From assembly GCF_006716785.1 (NCBI RefSeq), contig NZ_VFPQ01000001.1, positions 2,604,001 to 2,668,000 on the forward strand: a stretch of DNA of 64,000 nucleotides, in the 5' to 3' direction. This stretch comes from Thermopolyspora flexuosa. Its GTDB lineage: Bacteria > Actinomycetota > Actinomycetes > Streptosporangiales > Streptosporangiaceae. Position 1 is the stretch's first letter. The number at the start of each line of letters is the position of its first letter. The position numbers and the translations under genes were made by a program. The notes under the pieces were generated by a model. It worked only from the letters and a program-made list of their open reading frames with translations, did not search any database and had not been told where the DNA came from. Shown here in pieces: positions 46,380-55,267 of the stretch.

Positions 46380-47315
46380 TCAGGCGGGGGTGGGCTCCTC
46401 CGCCTCGCGCCTGCGCAGCTCGGCCTCGATCGCCTCGACCGACTCCTGCTCCTTGTGGCGGCGGTACTCGCGCACCGAGTAGGCGACGGCCGCGGCCCAG
46501 ATCACCGCGATGGCGACGTACGCGATCGTCTGGACGTTGCCGGGCGCGTCGACCCAGTCGCTGCGCAGCAGGGTGCGGGTGTTGGTGAGGATGATCAGGC
46601 CGCCGACCGCCGAGCCGAGGATGCGCGGGGGGATGTGGCGGACCAGCCAGGCGGCGATGGGGGCGGCGATCACCCCGCCGGCGAGCAGCACGGCCACCCA
46701 GGCGAAGTCGATGTTCTCCGAGCCGAGGCCGACGAAGAAGCCGATGCTGGCGGCGATCGCGATGAGGAACTCGCTGGTGTCGATGGAGCCGATCACCTTG
46801 CGGGGCGGGATGCGGCCGCTGGCCAGCAGGGCCGGGGTGCCGACCGGGCCCCAGCCACCGCCGCCGGTGGCGTCGATGAACCCGGCGAACAGGCCGAGCG
46901 GGGCGAGGAACCGCTTGCGCAGCGGCTTGCCGAGGTTGTCACGGCTGAGGCCGAAGGCGGTGAAGCGGACGAGGATGTAGACGCCGAGGGCCAGCAGGAT
47001 GATCGACATGATCGGCGCGGCGACCTCGGTCGACAGGCTGGACAGGAAGGTCGCGCCGGCGAACGCGCCGAGCGCGCCGGGGATGCCGATCTTGGCGATC
47101 ACCTTCCAGTCGACGTTGTCGAAGCGCCAGTGGGAGATGCCGGAGGCCAGCGTGGTGCCGATCTCGGCGAGGTGCACGGTGGCCGATGCCGCCGCCGGGT
47201 TCGTGCCGATGGCGAGCAGCAGCGTGGTGGACGTGACGCCGTAGGCCATGCCGAGGCTTCCGTCCACGAGTTGCGCGGCGAAGCCGACAAGGCCGAGCAG
47301 GATAAGCGATCGCAC
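46380..47315 (-). CDS. TauE/SafE family sulfite/sulfur-anion exporter
   Basis: 311 residues with eight predicted membrane helices. The family repeats are visible: [20 protein letters not shown] and [23 protein letters not shown]. Members export sulfite, sulfoacetate or similar anions. The GTG at 47315 (or the adjacent GTG at 47318) follows AAAGGGG; the longer frame to 47387 covers the promoter. The cytoplasmic tail (about 270-311) is charged. The second TauE-type protein in the window, after the fusion at 34486-36780; the two are not close in sequence. Confidence 0.9.
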   Translation of the reverse strand: MRSLILLGLVGFAAQLVDGSLGMAYGVTSTTLLLAIGTNPAAASATVHLAEIGTTLASGISHWRFDNVDWKVIAKIGIPGALGAFAGATFLSSLSTEVAAPIMSIILLALGVYILVRFTAFGLSRDNLGKPLRKRFLAPLGLFAGFIDATGGGGWGPVGTPALLASGRIPPRKVIGSIDTSEFLIAIAASIGFFVGLGSENIDFAWVAVLLAGGVIAAPIAAWLVRHIPPRILGSAVGGLIILTNTRTLLRSDWVDAPGNVQTIAYVAIAVIWAAAVAYSVREYRRHKEQESVEAIEAELRRREAEEPTPA

Positions 47316-47332
47316 CACATCCCCTTTCCCGG

Positions 47333-47387
47333 TTATTCCGACTTTATGGGTAGGAATAATACTCATTACGGGAGTCGCGGACGTCAA
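47333..47387 (-). promoter_or_regulatory. promoter with GGAATAA inverted repeat (Rrf2-type operator candidate)
   Basis: TTATTCC (47333-47339) and GGAATAA (47353-47359) are perfect inverted arms, 13 bp apart. Minus-strand TATTAT (47356-47361) and TTGACG (47382-47387) may be -10 and -35, though their 20 bp spacing is long. GGAAT-containing repeats are known for CymR-like Rrf2 regulators; the Rrf2 gene here is the obvious candidate. Confidence 0.5.
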
Positions 47388-47454
47388 GTCACGTTCCGGT
47401 CACACCCGGGCACACGCGACCCTGCGCTGCGGCCACCCCTACCCGCCTGGTGCA

Positions 47455-47796
47455 ATGGCCGACGTGACGATCCTGCGTTCCCTTGCGCTCTTCGCCCTCG
47501 CCGCGCTGCTGGAGATCGGCGGCGCCTGGCTGGTCTGGCAGGGCCTGCGCGAGCAGCGCGGCCTGATCTGGGCCGGCGCCGGCGTCATCGCGCTCGGCCT
47601 GTACGGCCTGGCCGCCACGCTGCAGCCCGACCCGCACTTCGGCCGCGTGCTCGCCGCCTACGGCGGGGTGTTCGTCGCCGGATCGCTGCTGTGGGGCGTG
47701 CTCGTCGACGGCTTCCGCCCCGACCGCTGGGACGTCATCGGCGCGCTGATCTGCATGGCCGGCGTGCTGGTGATCATGTACGCGCCGCGCGGCTGA
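47455..47796 (+). CDS. YnfA/UPF0060 family membrane protein
   Basis: 113 residues, four membrane helices, related to small multidrug-resistance transporters. [30 protein letters not shown], the [25 protein letters not shown] block and [27 protein letters not shown] are the family signature. Function in most bacteria is unclear. Start ATG at 47455 (MADVTIL); the longer frame from 47248 overlaps the TauE promoter. Convergent with the double-MerR gene, with 18 bp between the stops. Confidence 0.92.
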   Translation: MADVTILRSLALFALAALLEIGGAWLVWQGLREQRGLIWAGAGVIALGLYGLAATLQPDPHFGRVLAAYGGVFVAGSLLWGVLVDGFRPDRWDVIGALICMAGVLVIMYAPRG

Positions 47797-47814
47797 GCCG
47801 CGCCGCCCGGCCGG

Positions 47815-48501
47815 TCAGCCCTCCCGGGCGCGCAGGTAGGCGTGAAGGCCGGCGGCGCCGGCGAGCATCGCCCGGCCCCGGGCGGACAGCCGCTCCCGCC
47901 AGCCGCGGATCGCCGACTCCAGCGGCTCCACGCCCCCGGCCGCCCGCACCTGGGCGATCAGCGGGGCGATCTGCTCCAGCAGGTAGCCGCCCCGCCGCAG
48001 CTGGTGCACCAGCCGGGCGTCCCGCACGTCGGCCGCGCCGTACACCCGGTAGCCGGTGCGCGGATCGCGGCGCGGCGACACCAGCCCGGCCTTCTCCCAC
48101 TTGCGCAGCGTGGCGGGCCGCACGCCCAGCCTGCGGGCGAGCGCGCCGATGTGCACCCCACCCGGCTCGGGCGGCGGCGCGGGCACAAGGTCGCGCAGCG
48201 CGGCGTCGACCGCCTCGAGGGTGCGGCGGTCCTCCAGCAGCCGGCCGTGGCTCTCGTCGATGAGGCGCAGCGCCTCGTCGACCGCGCCCCGGTTGACCGC
48301 CTGCATGATCGCCGTGGCCGTGGCGTGCCCGTGCCCGGCCGCCAGCGACAGAAACGCCCGCAGCGCCGTGGCGTGCAGCGGGGTGTAGACGCGGTGGCCC
48401 GCGGCGGTGCGCCCGGCGGGCGGCAGGATGCCCGCGCTCTCGTAGTTGCGCACCGCCTGCGTGGACAGGCCGTGCTCGCGCGCCAGGTCCACCGGCCTCA
48501 T
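47815..48501 (-). CDS. double-HTH MerR-family regulator (TioE-like)
   Basis: 228 residues with two MerR helix-turn-helix units: one at the N-terminus (LAREHGLSTQAVRNYESAGILPPAGRTAAGHRVY) and one at about 117-155 (IGALARRLGVRPATLRKWEKAGLVSPRRDPRTGYRVY). This tandem form is known from regulators of antibiotic production or resistance in actinomycetes. It is divergent from the erythromycin esterase gene with 90 bp between the starts, so it probably controls it. Intergenic TGAA-GG-TTCA (48517-48526) and a related GGGTTCAACG may be its operators. Confidence 0.88.
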   Translation of the reverse strand: MRPVDLAREHGLSTQAVRNYESAGILPPAGRTAAGHRVYTPLHATALRAFLSLAAGHGHATATAIMQAVNRGAVDEALRLIDESHGRLLEDRRTLEAVDAALRDLVPAPPPEPGGVHIGALARRLGVRPATLRKWEKAGLVSPRRDPRTGYRVYGAADVRDARLVHQLRRGGYLLEQIAPLIAQVRAAGGVEPLESAIRGWRERLSARGRAMLAGAAGLHAYLRAREG

Positions 48502-48591
48502 GGCTGCCTCGACGATTGAAGGTTCACCGCCCCGAACGCCTGGAAAAGCGCGGAAAGTTTACATCGAGGGTTCAACGATACCGTAAAAGGT

Positions 48592-49761
48592 ATGGAAATC
48601 AGGGACTCGGCCCGTCCGCTCGACGGCGCGGGCGTATCGGCCTTCCTGCGCTCGCTCCCGGCCCGGCCCGACCTGCTCGGCCTCGGCGAGGCGGTGCACT
48701 TCGTCACCGAGCTGGGCGAGGCGCGCAACGAGATCTTCCGGTACCTGGTCGAGCACGAGGGCTACCGCGCGTTCGCCATCGAGAGCGACTGCCTCAAGGG
48801 GCTGCTGGTCGACGCGTACGTCACCACCGGCGCCGGTGACCTCGACGAGGTCATGGAGCGCGGCTTCAGCCACGGCTTCGGCGCCTTCGCCCCCAACCGC
48901 GAGCTGGTGGCCTGGATGCGCGAGCACAACCGGCGGCACGGCACCAGCCTCCGGTTCTTCGGCTTCGACGGCCCGCTGGAGTACTGGGCGGCCAGCCCGC
49001 GCGAGGCGCTCGCCGGCCTGTACGCGCTGGTCGACGGCCCGCCCTGCGCCTGGGACACGATCGACGAGCTGCTCGGCCCGGACGAGCGATGGTCGGACCC
49101 GGCCACCGTGATGGACCCCGCGAAGTCGGTCGGCCAGAGCGAGCAGGCCCGGCGGCTGCGGCTGATCACCGACGATCTGGTCACGCTGCTGGAGACCCAG
49201 GCGCCGCGGCTGAGCCCCGCGGACCGGGAGCGCGCGGAGCTGTACGCGCGCACCGCCGTCGGCCTGCTGCGCTACCACCACTGGATGGCCGACACCTCCC
49301 CGGCCCGGGTGTCCCGGCTGTCGGCGGTACGGGACGCGCTGATGGCCGCCAACCTGCGCGCCATCGCCGCACACGGCCCGGTCCTGGTGTTCTCCCACAA
49401 CCTCCACCTGCAGCGGAGCCGGAGCACGATGCGGCTCGGCGACCAGGAGCTGGAGTGGTGGAGCGCGGGCGCGCTCGTCGGCGCGCACCTGGGCGACCGG
49501 TACGCGTTCATCGCCTCGGCCCTGGGCACGTTCGGCGACGACGCCCCACCCGCGGGCACCCTCGAGGGCGCGCTCGCCACGCTCCCGTACGACCGCGCGC
49601 TCGCCGACGCCCGCGCCCTCGCCGCGGCGGTTCCCGGCCCCGCCAGGCGCGAGTCGCCGCACTACGCCTACTTCCCCCTCGACCCGGCCCACCTCGACCT
49701 GATCGACGGCGTGCTGTTCCTCAACCGGGCCCGCGTCCCGGACTGGCCCCGGCAGGGGTGA
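48592..49761 (+). CDS. erythromycin esterase family protein
   Basis: 389 residues. The family pattern is clear: LLGLGEAVHFVTELGEARNEIFRYLVEHEGYRAFAIESD holds the Glu/His active-site residues that open the macrolactone in EreA/EreB; later FFGFDGP and VLVFSHNLHLQ. Many family members in environmental actinobacteria are succinoglycan- or unknown-ester hydrolases, so macrolide resistance is plausible but unproven. A MerR-type regulator is divergent. Start ATG at 48592, 7 nt after TACCGT. Confidence 0.88.
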   Translation: MEIRDSARPLDGAGVSAFLRSLPARPDLLGLGEAVHFVTELGEARNEIFRYLVEHEGYRAFAIESDCLKGLLVDAYVTTGAGDLDEVMERGFSHGFGAFAPNRELVAWMREHNRRHGTSLRFFGFDGPLEYWAASPREALAGLYALVDGPPCAWDTIDELLGPDERWSDPATVMDPAKSVGQSEQARRLRLITDDLVTLLETQAPRLSPADRERAELYARTAVGLLRYHHWMADTSPARVSRLSAVRDALMAANLRAIAAHGPVLVFSHNLHLQRSRSTMRLGDQELEWWSAGALVGAHLGDRYAFIASALGTFGDDAPPAGTLEGALATLPYDRALADARALAAAVPGPARRESPHYAYFPLDPAHLDLIDGVLFLNRARVPDWPRQG

Positions 49762-49771
49762 CGCCCGGCAT

Positions 49772-49798
49772 CCGCCCGGGCCCGTGCGGTCCGGGCGG
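49772..49798. terminator. hairpin between convergent genes
   Basis: CCGCCCGG (49772-49779) and CCGGGCGG (49791-49798), loop 11 nt, 11 bp after the esterase stop and 18 bp from the stop of the SMR gene. Confidence 0.45.
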
Positions 49799-49816
49799 CG
49801 CCGCCGCAGGGCGGGG

Positions 49817-50131
49817 TCAGTGCAGCAGCTTGAGCCCGACCACCCCGCTGATGATCAGCGTGAGGCAGATCAGCCGCCCGGCCGTGGCCGGCTCGTTGAG
49901 CATGACCATGCCGTACACCGCGGTGCCGACCGCCCCGATGCCCACCCACACGGCGTACGCGGTGCCGACCGGGATCGAGCGCAGGGCGTAGCCGAGGCCG
50001 AGCATGCTCGCCGCGAGAGAGATCCCGAACAGCACGGTGGGCCAGGGCCGGGTCAGGCCCTTGGACTCGGCGAGCGCCACGGCCCACGCCGTTTCGAGCA
50101 TGCCCGACACGATCAGAACGATCCACGCCAT
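49817..50131 (-). CDS. small multidrug resistance protein, SugE/Gdx-like
   Basis: 104 residues with four membrane helices. WIVLIVSGMLETAWAVALAESKG has the essential membrane Glu, and the TRPWPTVL following it matches the SugE/Gdx (guanidinium exporter) branch, not the QacE drug branch. It probably works as an antiparallel homodimer exchanging guanidinium (or quaternary ammonium) for protons. The ATG at 50131 has GGAGG upstream. I looked for a guanidine riboswitch in the upstream region and found none convincing. Confidence 0.92.
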   Translation of the reverse strand: MAWIVLIVSGMLETAWAVALAESKGLTRPWPTVLFGISLAASMLGLGYALRSIPVGTAYAVWVGIGAVGTAVYGMVMLNEPATAGRLICLTLIISGVVGLKLLH

Positions 50132-50596
50132 GGGTCGGCGACCTCCGCGAGACGGCCTGCGATGATGCCGCGTCGTCTTGTCCTGCCGGGTACGACGCAC
50201 TCGTCCGGGGCCTGCCCGCGCGGCCGCGGCGGCCGCCCCGACGCTATCACCCGCTATCCCGACATAGAGTGTTCTTTACATGTTGCTGCTAAATCCTCCG
50301 CAATCATGACTGGCTTCGGGCGCCGCCGCGAAGGTACGGTGAGACTGCACCACGCTGGGCCACTATGGTGTCTCCCGCCACGGGCGGGAGCGCGACCGCA
50401 GGGTGCCGGCGACATACGCCCGCCGGTCCGCAGCAGGTGCGCGGACACGGGCCGGGACGGCGGTCCCGTCCGCCACCACCGGGTGCACACCGGCCGCGCC
50501 CGCGGCGCCCGGCGATGACGCCGTCGGCATCGGCATGAGGGAGACCACGACACGATCAGCCGCCGCACGGCGGCCGGGAAGCGAGCACGCGAACGC
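50132..50596. other. divergent intergenic region, 465 bp
   Basis: Between the SMR gene and the antiporter gene. An AT-rich patch near 50265-50310 (with TTTACA and TGCTAAAT) probably contains promoters. A strong hairpin (CTCCCGCC at 50372-50379, loop ACG, complement to 50390) lies in the long leader of the antiporter gene; its position could allow attenuation or a riboswitch, but I recognise no known class. Confidence 0.45.
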
Positions 50597-52426
50597 ATGA
50601 GTCTGCCGCAGCTGTACATCGTGCTGCTGGTCGGTGGCCTGGTGCTGTTCGCCGGAATCGCCGCCGTACGGACCGCCGGGCGGCTCGGCCTCCCCAGCCT
50701 GCTGCTGTTCCTCGCCCTTGGCGTGTTCCTCGGCGAGGACGGGCTCGGCATCCCGTTCGACGACGCCGCCCTCGCCCAGACGCTCGGCGCCGGGGCGCTC
50801 GCGGTCATCCTCGTCGAAGGTGGCCTCAGCACGCGCTGGAACGATATACGGCGCATGCTCGCCCCGGCGGGCATCCTCGCCACCCTCGGCGTGGTGATCA
50901 GCGTCCTGGTCACCGCGGCGGGCGCCCACCTGCTGCTCGGCATGGAGTGGCGGCTCGCCTTACTCCTCGGCGCGATCGTCTCCTCCACCGACGCCGCCGC
51001 GGTGTTCTCGGTGCTGCGCGGCCTGCCGCTGCCCCGCCGCCTCGCCGGGCTCGTGGAGGCCGAGTCCGGGTTCAACGACGCGCCGACCGTCATCCTCGTG
51101 CTCGTCTTCAGCGCCGCCGGCGCCCTGCCCGGCCCGCTGGAGATCGGCTGGCAGATGGTCTACCAGATCGCCGTCGGCATCCTGTTCGGCCTGCTGTTCG
51201 GCTGGGGCGGCGCCAAAGGGCTGCGGTACGTCGCGCTCCCCGCCAGCGGCCTGTACCCGCTGGCCACGCTGGGCCTGGGCATCACCGCGTTCGCCGCGGC
51301 GGGCGCGGCCGGCGCCTCCGGCATCGTCGCCGCCTACCTGTCCGGCATCATCCTCGGCAACTCCGAGCTGCCGCACCGCGCGGCCACCCGATCCTTCGCC
51401 GAAGGCGCCGCCTGGCTCGCCCAGATCGGCCTGTTCGTCATGCTCGGCCTGCTGGCCGACCCCAGCGACCTGCCCTCGGCGCTCGTGCCCGGCCTGGTCG
51501 TCGGCCTGGTCCTGCTGCTCGCCGCCCGCCCGATCTCGGTGGTGCTCTGCCTGCTGCCGTTCCGCATGCCCTGGCGGTCCCAGGCGTTCATCTCCTGGGC
51601 CGGGCTGCGCGGGGCCGTGCCGATCGTGCTCACCACCTTCCCGATCGTGGCCGACGTCCCCGGCGCCTGGCACCTGCTCAACATCGTCTTCGTCATCGTC
51701 GCCGTCTTCACCCTGATCCAGGCCCCGTCCCTGACCGTCGTCGCCCGCAGACTCGGCCTCGCCGAGGACGAGCAGGCCCGGCAGATCGGCATCGAGTCCG
51801 CGCCCCTCGACGCGCTCGGCGCCGAGCTGCTCACCGTCACCATCCCGCCCGGCTCCCGGCTGCACGGCGTCGAGGTCGGCGAGCTGCGGCTGCCCGCCCC
51901 CTCGGCGATCGGGCTGATCGTGCGCGACCGCCGCTCCAGCTTCGTCCCCACGCCCGACACCCGGCTGCGCGAGGGCGACGAGCTGCTCATCGTCACCACG
52001 ATGGCCGTCCGCGAGGCCACCGAACGCCGGCTGCGCGCGGTCAGCCGCGGTGGCCGCCTCGCCCGCTGGTTCGGCGACGACGGCGGCCCCGAGCCGCCGA
52101 AGCGCACCGCCGCGCCGCTCCCCGCCATCGGCTCCACCGCCACCGGCCGCCGCGGCGCCAGGCCGAGCGACGGCCACGGCGACCAGGGCCGGTCCCGGCG
52201 CCCGGGCCACCCGCCCCGTCCCGCCGCGCCGCCCACGCCCGGCGAGCGGTCACCGTCCCCGCACATCCGGCCCGACGGCGCCCGTGCCCCGCACATCGCG
52301 CATCCCCCGGCCGCCCTGCCCGGCCCGCAGCAGCCCAACGGCACCGGCACGACCCCCTCCGCGCAGGGCCCGGCCGGGGAGGAGAACGAGCCCTCGGCGC
52401 GGCCCGCCGGGCATCGTCCCGGCTGA
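50597..52426 (+). CDS. CPA1-type K+/Na+:H+ antiporter with RCK_C domain
   Basis: 609 residues. Twelve or so membrane helices (1-390), with LLLGAIVSSTDAAAVFSVLRG and ESGFNDAP matching the ion-binding region of NhaP2/CvrA antiporters. A TrkA-C/RCK_C domain follows (about 410-480: LLTVTIPPGSRLHGVEVGELRLP, LREGDELLIVTT), then a ~120-residue Pro/Gly/Ser/Arg-rich tail that looks disordered. The domain senses nucleotides (often c-di-AMP) to gate ion flux. It is probably involved in K+ or pH homeostasis. ATG at 50597. Confidence 0.92.
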   Translation: MSLPQLYIVLLVGGLVLFAGIAAVRTAGRLGLPSLLLFLALGVFLGEDGLGIPFDDAALAQTLGAGALAVILVEGGLSTRWNDIRRMLAPAGILATLGVVISVLVTAAGAHLLLGMEWRLALLLGAIVSSTDAAAVFSVLRGLPLPRRLAGLVEAESGFNDAPTVILVLVFSAAGALPGPLEIGWQMVYQIAVGILFGLLFGWGGAKGLRYVALPASGLYPLATLGLGITAFAAAGAAGASGIVAAYLSGIILGNSELPHRAATRSFAEGAAWLAQIGLFVMLGLLADPSDLPSALVPGLVVGLVLLLAARPISVVLCLLPFRMPWRSQAFISWAGLRGAVPIVLTTFPIVADVPGAWHLLNIVFVIVAVFTLIQAPSLTVVARRLGLAEDEQARQIGIESAPLDALGAELLTVTIPPGSRLHGVEVGELRLPAPSAIGLIVRDRRSSFVPTPDTRLREGDELLIVTTMAVREATERRLRAVSRGGRLARWFGDDGGPEPPKRTAAPLPAIGSTATGRRGARPSDGHGDQGRSRRPGHPPRPAAPPTPGERSPSPHIRPDGARAPHIAHPPAALPGPQQPNGTGTTPSAQGPAGEENEPSARPAGHRPG

Positions 52427-52795
52427 CCACGAACCCCATAGGATCGCCAACGACCGTGCCGGGACGTACGGCCGAAAGGGGGCGGCATCCCGACGGTTCG
52501 TGGTGGCTCCCCAGCGGCGGGGATCGGCGTCACCCGTGGCGCAGCGGCCCGACCGACCGGCGGCGCGAGAGCCGGCGGGCCTGGTACCGGACGCCACGCC
52601 CATCCGCCCCGAGATCATCGGGCGGGCACGACCCGCCGGACCGTGCGCAACGCCGGCCCCCTCGAGGCGAACCTCGCCGCGATCCGCCACGCAGCTCCCA
52701 CGCCGGAGACGCGGCCACGGTCACCGTCGGCGGCGACGGCGGCGGCGTGGCCGGCCCGTCGCTGCGCGGCACACGGCCCCGCGCCGCGGGTGTGA
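52427..52795. other. intergenic region, 369 bp
   Basis: Between the antiporter stop and the convergent DUF6157 stop. No gene or long hairpin identified. Confidence 0.4.
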
Positions 52796-53206
52796 TCAGC
52801 GGCGGGAGGTGCGCATCGCCTTCACCACCGTGTAGCCCTCGCCGCCCGCCACAATCCGCCGGTACTCCTCCGACTCCATCGGGCACAGGGCGATCCGCCC
52901 CTCGCCGTCGAACAGCAGCCCGAACCCGTACCGCTTGGGCAGCGGCGAGGCGCGCAGGCACGCCCGGCTCTTGGAGAAGAACTCATCCCGCAGCGCGGCC
53001 AGCTCGTTCTCGCCCAGCTCGCCGAAGTCGGGCCGGCGGCGCACCCAGATGAGGAACAGCACGTCCTCCTGCGTCAGCCGGTACGGCTCGGCGGCGAGCA
53101 TCTCGTACTGCAGCGCGGCGACCGTCTTCCTCTCGCCGCTCGGCACGACGGAGGCGTCGACCGGGCAGTCGTCCGCCACGGCGATCAAGGTCCGGTAGTA
53201 ACCCAT
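52796..53206 (-). CDS. DUF6157 family protein
   Basis: 136 residues. YYRTLIAVADDCPVDASVVP, KTVAALQYEMLAAEPYRLTQEDVLF, FFSKSRACLRASPLPKRYGFGLLFD and MESEEYRRIV form the conserved core of this short soluble family. No function is known; it is often solitary. Start ATG at 53206. Followed on the other strand by a TetR gene (divergent). Confidence 0.9.
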   Translation of the reverse strand: MGYYRTLIAVADDCPVDASVVPSGERKTVAALQYEMLAAEPYRLTQEDVLFLIWVRRRPDFGELGENELAALRDEFFSKSRACLRASPLPKRYGFGLLFDGEGRIALCPMESEEYRRIVAGGEGYTVVKAMRTSRR

Positions 53207-53419
53207 CGGCCGCTCCAGGCAATCCGCTGGTGGTCGCTGGTCATCCGGCCGCGCGCGCCGAGCCGTACGGCCCGGCCCAGAGGCACCCCTGGAGCGCGGC
53301 GCCGCTCCAGGCTAGACGGCATCCCTGACAACCACTGACAGGTATCCGGACGGCCGGGAACCCCGGCCGGCAACGGAGTAGGGAATTCCGCCGCGGACGG
53401 CACTGGGAGAATGAGGGGC

Positions 53420-54256
53420 GTGACCACGGCGTACAGCGGTGGCGGCGACCCCGGCCGCACCATCGAGCTGCTCTGGGGGCTGCGCGACGCTCCCCGGCGC
53501 GGCCCCAAGCCCCGGTTCTCGGTCGCCCAGATCACCAGGGCGGCGATCGACCTCGCCGACGGCGAAGGGCTGGCCGCGCTGTCCATGCGCCGCGTCGCCG
53601 AGCGGCTCGGCATCACCGCGATGTCGCTGTACACCTACATTCCCGGCAAGGCCGAGCTGCTCGACCTGATGATCGACACGGTCTGCGGCGAGATCGAGCG
53701 CCGCGAGCCGGCGAGCGACCACTGGCGTGACCGCCTCGAGGCGATCGCGCACGACAACCGCGCCCTCTACGAGCGCCACCCGTGGCTGGCCACCGTGTCC
53801 ACCGCCCGGCCCCCGCTCGGCCCCGGGGTGATCGCCAAGTACGAGTACGAGCTGCGCGCCCTCGAGGGCCTGGGCCTCGACGACGTGGAGATGGACGCCG
53901 CGCTGACGTTCCTGCTCGGGTTCGTCGAGTCCTGCGCCCGCGCCGCGGCGAACGTGCGCGCCGCCCGGCGCGACTCGGGCACCGGCGACGGCGAGTGGTG
54001 GGCGGCCTACGGTCCGCTGCTCGCCAAGGTCGCCGACCCGGGCGCCTTCCCGGTGGCGACGCGGGTGGGCACGGCGGCCGGGCTCGCCCACGGCGCGGCG
54101 TACGACCCCGACCACGCCTACCGGTTCGGATTGCAGCGCGTGCTCGACGGCCTCGCCGCGCTGATCGAGTCCCGCGCGGGCGCAGGCCGGGACGGCGTCA
54201 GCGGCAGCAGTCCCCGTCGTCCCCCGGCGGCGCCGGCCGGGGATGCTCCACCATGA
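53420..54256 (+). CDS. TetR/AcrR-family regulator
   Basis: 278 residues. The helix-turn-helix lies at about 40-75 ([47 protein letters not shown]), followed by a TetR_C-type ligand domain ([36 protein letters not shown]). The GTG at 53420 lies 7 nt after GAGAAT (leaderless); the ATG at 53411 is an alternative. Its last 59 bases overlap the end of the convergent soxR gene. The target is unknown; DUF6157 is divergent. Confidence 0.9.
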   Translation: MTTAYSGGGDPGRTIELLWGLRDAPRRGPKPRFSVAQITRAAIDLADGEGLAALSMRRVAERLGITAMSLYTYIPGKAELLDLMIDTVCGEIERREPASDHWRDRLEAIAHDNRALYERHPWLATVSTARPPLGPGVIAKYEYELRALEGLGLDDVEMDAALTFLLGFVESCARAAANVRAARRDSGTGDGEWWAAYGPLLAKVADPGAFPVATRVGTAAGLAHGAAYDPDHAYRFGLQRVLDGLAALIESRAGAGRDGVSGSSPRRPPAAPAGDAPP

Positions 54257-54689
54257 GCCGCCGCGGGCCGACGCCCTCGGCGCCGAGCCGGTCCCCGGGG
54301 TTCGCCAGCTTGCACGCGCCCAGGCTCAGGCATCCGCAGCCGATGCACTCGGTGAGCGTGTCGCGCAGCCGTACCAGCTGGTCGATGCGGTAGTCGAGCT
54401 CGGCACGCCACCGCTCCGACAGCCGCTTCCAGTCCCGGCGGGTCGGGGTGCGCCCGTCCGGCAGGTTCGACAGCGCCTCCCGGATCGTGCTGAGCGGGAT
54501 GCCCACCCGCTGGGACACCCGGATGAACGCGACCCGGCGCAGGGTGTCCCGGGAGTAGCGGCGCTGGTTGCCCGAGGTCCGCCTGCTGCTGATCAGCCCT
54601 TTGGACTCGTAGAAGCGCAGCGCGCTCACCGCGACGCCGCTGCGCTCGGCGAGCTGCCCGATGGTGAGTTCCTTGTCACCTACCCGCAT
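54198..54689 (-). CDS. soxR: redox-sensitive regulator SoxR
   Basis: 163 residues. MerR-type winged helix ([38 protein letters not shown]), a long dimerisation helix, and the cluster-binding motif [12 protein letters not shown] that holds the 2Fe-2S redox switch. Outside enterobacteria SoxR senses redox-cycling compounds and activates oxidoreductase or transporter genes. The C-terminal tail extends ~30 residues. A SoxR-box-like palindrome (54716-54733) lies upstream, so it may regulate itself. Start ATG at 54689. Confidence 0.95.
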   Translation of the reverse strand: MRVGDKELTIGQLAERSGVAVSALRFYESKGLISSRRTSGNQRRYSRDTLRRVAFIRVSQRVGIPLSTIREALSNLPDGRTPTRRDWKRLSERWRAELDYRIDQLVRLRDTLTECIGCGCLSLGACKLANPGDRLGAEGVGPRRLMVEHPRPAPPGDDGDCCR

Positions 54690-54715
54690 GGGTCCCTCTT
54701 TCGACCGGCTTGGGG

Positions 54716-54733
54716 CCTCCACCTTAGTTGAGG
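54716..54733. promoter_or_regulatory. SoxR box-like operator
   Basis: CCTCCACCTTAGTTGAGG, 27 bp upstream of the soxR ATG. On the minus strand it agrees with the SoxR consensus CCTCAAGTTAACTTGAGG at 13 of 18 positions, including both outer CCTC/GAGG arms. Confidence 0.55.
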
Positions 54734-54985
54734 TAGGGAGAGGGAGCGTTTGGGGAGGACTGGAGAGGTGGAGGCGCACCGACCGCGCGCCTTTACAAAG
54801 TAGATCACACGGGTGATGGCCACACGCGAGACGGCACGCCGACGCGGCGGGCCGCCGCACCGCGCATCGGCCCGCCGGAGGCTCCGCCCCGTGTTTTCAT
54901 GCCGCCGCCGACCGGGCGCATGCCCTCCTACCTGGGAAAGCCCGGCCGATCGGGGCCGAAACGGTGAGCTCGGGACGGCGTGGCT

Positions 54986-55011
54986 GGAATAACCACCGAT
55001 GAGAGTGAGTT
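54986..55011 (+). promoter_or_regulatory. SigR-type promoter candidate
   Basis: GGAAT (54986-54990), 18 bp, GTT (55009-55011), the spacing of thiol-stress SigR/SigH promoters (GGAAT-N18-GTT). A second match with 19 bp spacing is at 55067-55094 (GGAAT...GTTG). Both point toward plsC. Based on short motifs, so chance matches are possible. Confidence 0.4.
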
Positions 55012-55139
55012 AAAGTCGTGTGGCCGATGTGGTCTGAGTCCCCCGGGCCGCAACCATTGCCTTCACGGAATACCGTTCGGCTGGAGCCGTGTTGTGCCTT
55101 TCGCCGAGGAGGCGACCGCCACATCGGCCCCTTGGCGTC

Positions 55140-55171
55140 GTGCCCCCCGTGACAACGGTCGCGGGGGGCAC
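55140..55171 (+). terminator. hairpin upstream of plsC
   Basis: GTGCCCCCCG (55140-55149) and its exact complement (55162-55171), loop 12 nt. No gene ends here, so it may end a small RNA or attenuate plsC transcription. Confidence 0.5.
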
Positions 55172-55267
55172 TTCGCTTCCGGGGGTGCTGCGTGCGCGGC
55201 GGAGCCCCGCGGCCCCGCCGGGCACGGCCGTTAGGGTTGACTCGCCGGCCGAGATGGGGAGACACAC

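Larger units (their letters stand above)
54734..55267. other. intergenic region, ~530 bp, possible transcribed leader or small RNA
   Basis: No credible protein gene. It contains two SigR/ECF-type promoter matches and a strong hairpin (separate entries) which together could define a transcript of about 160 nt, or a long leader for plsC. A hairpin TCGCC-GAGGA-GGCGA lies near 55101-55115. Confidence 0.45.

Noticed and set aside
50300-50596. Long leader of the antiporter gene as a ydaO (c-di-AMP) or guanidine riboswitch
   Set aside because: A strong hairpin exists, but the conserved sequence blocks of either class could not be identified by eye. A covariance-model search would settle it.
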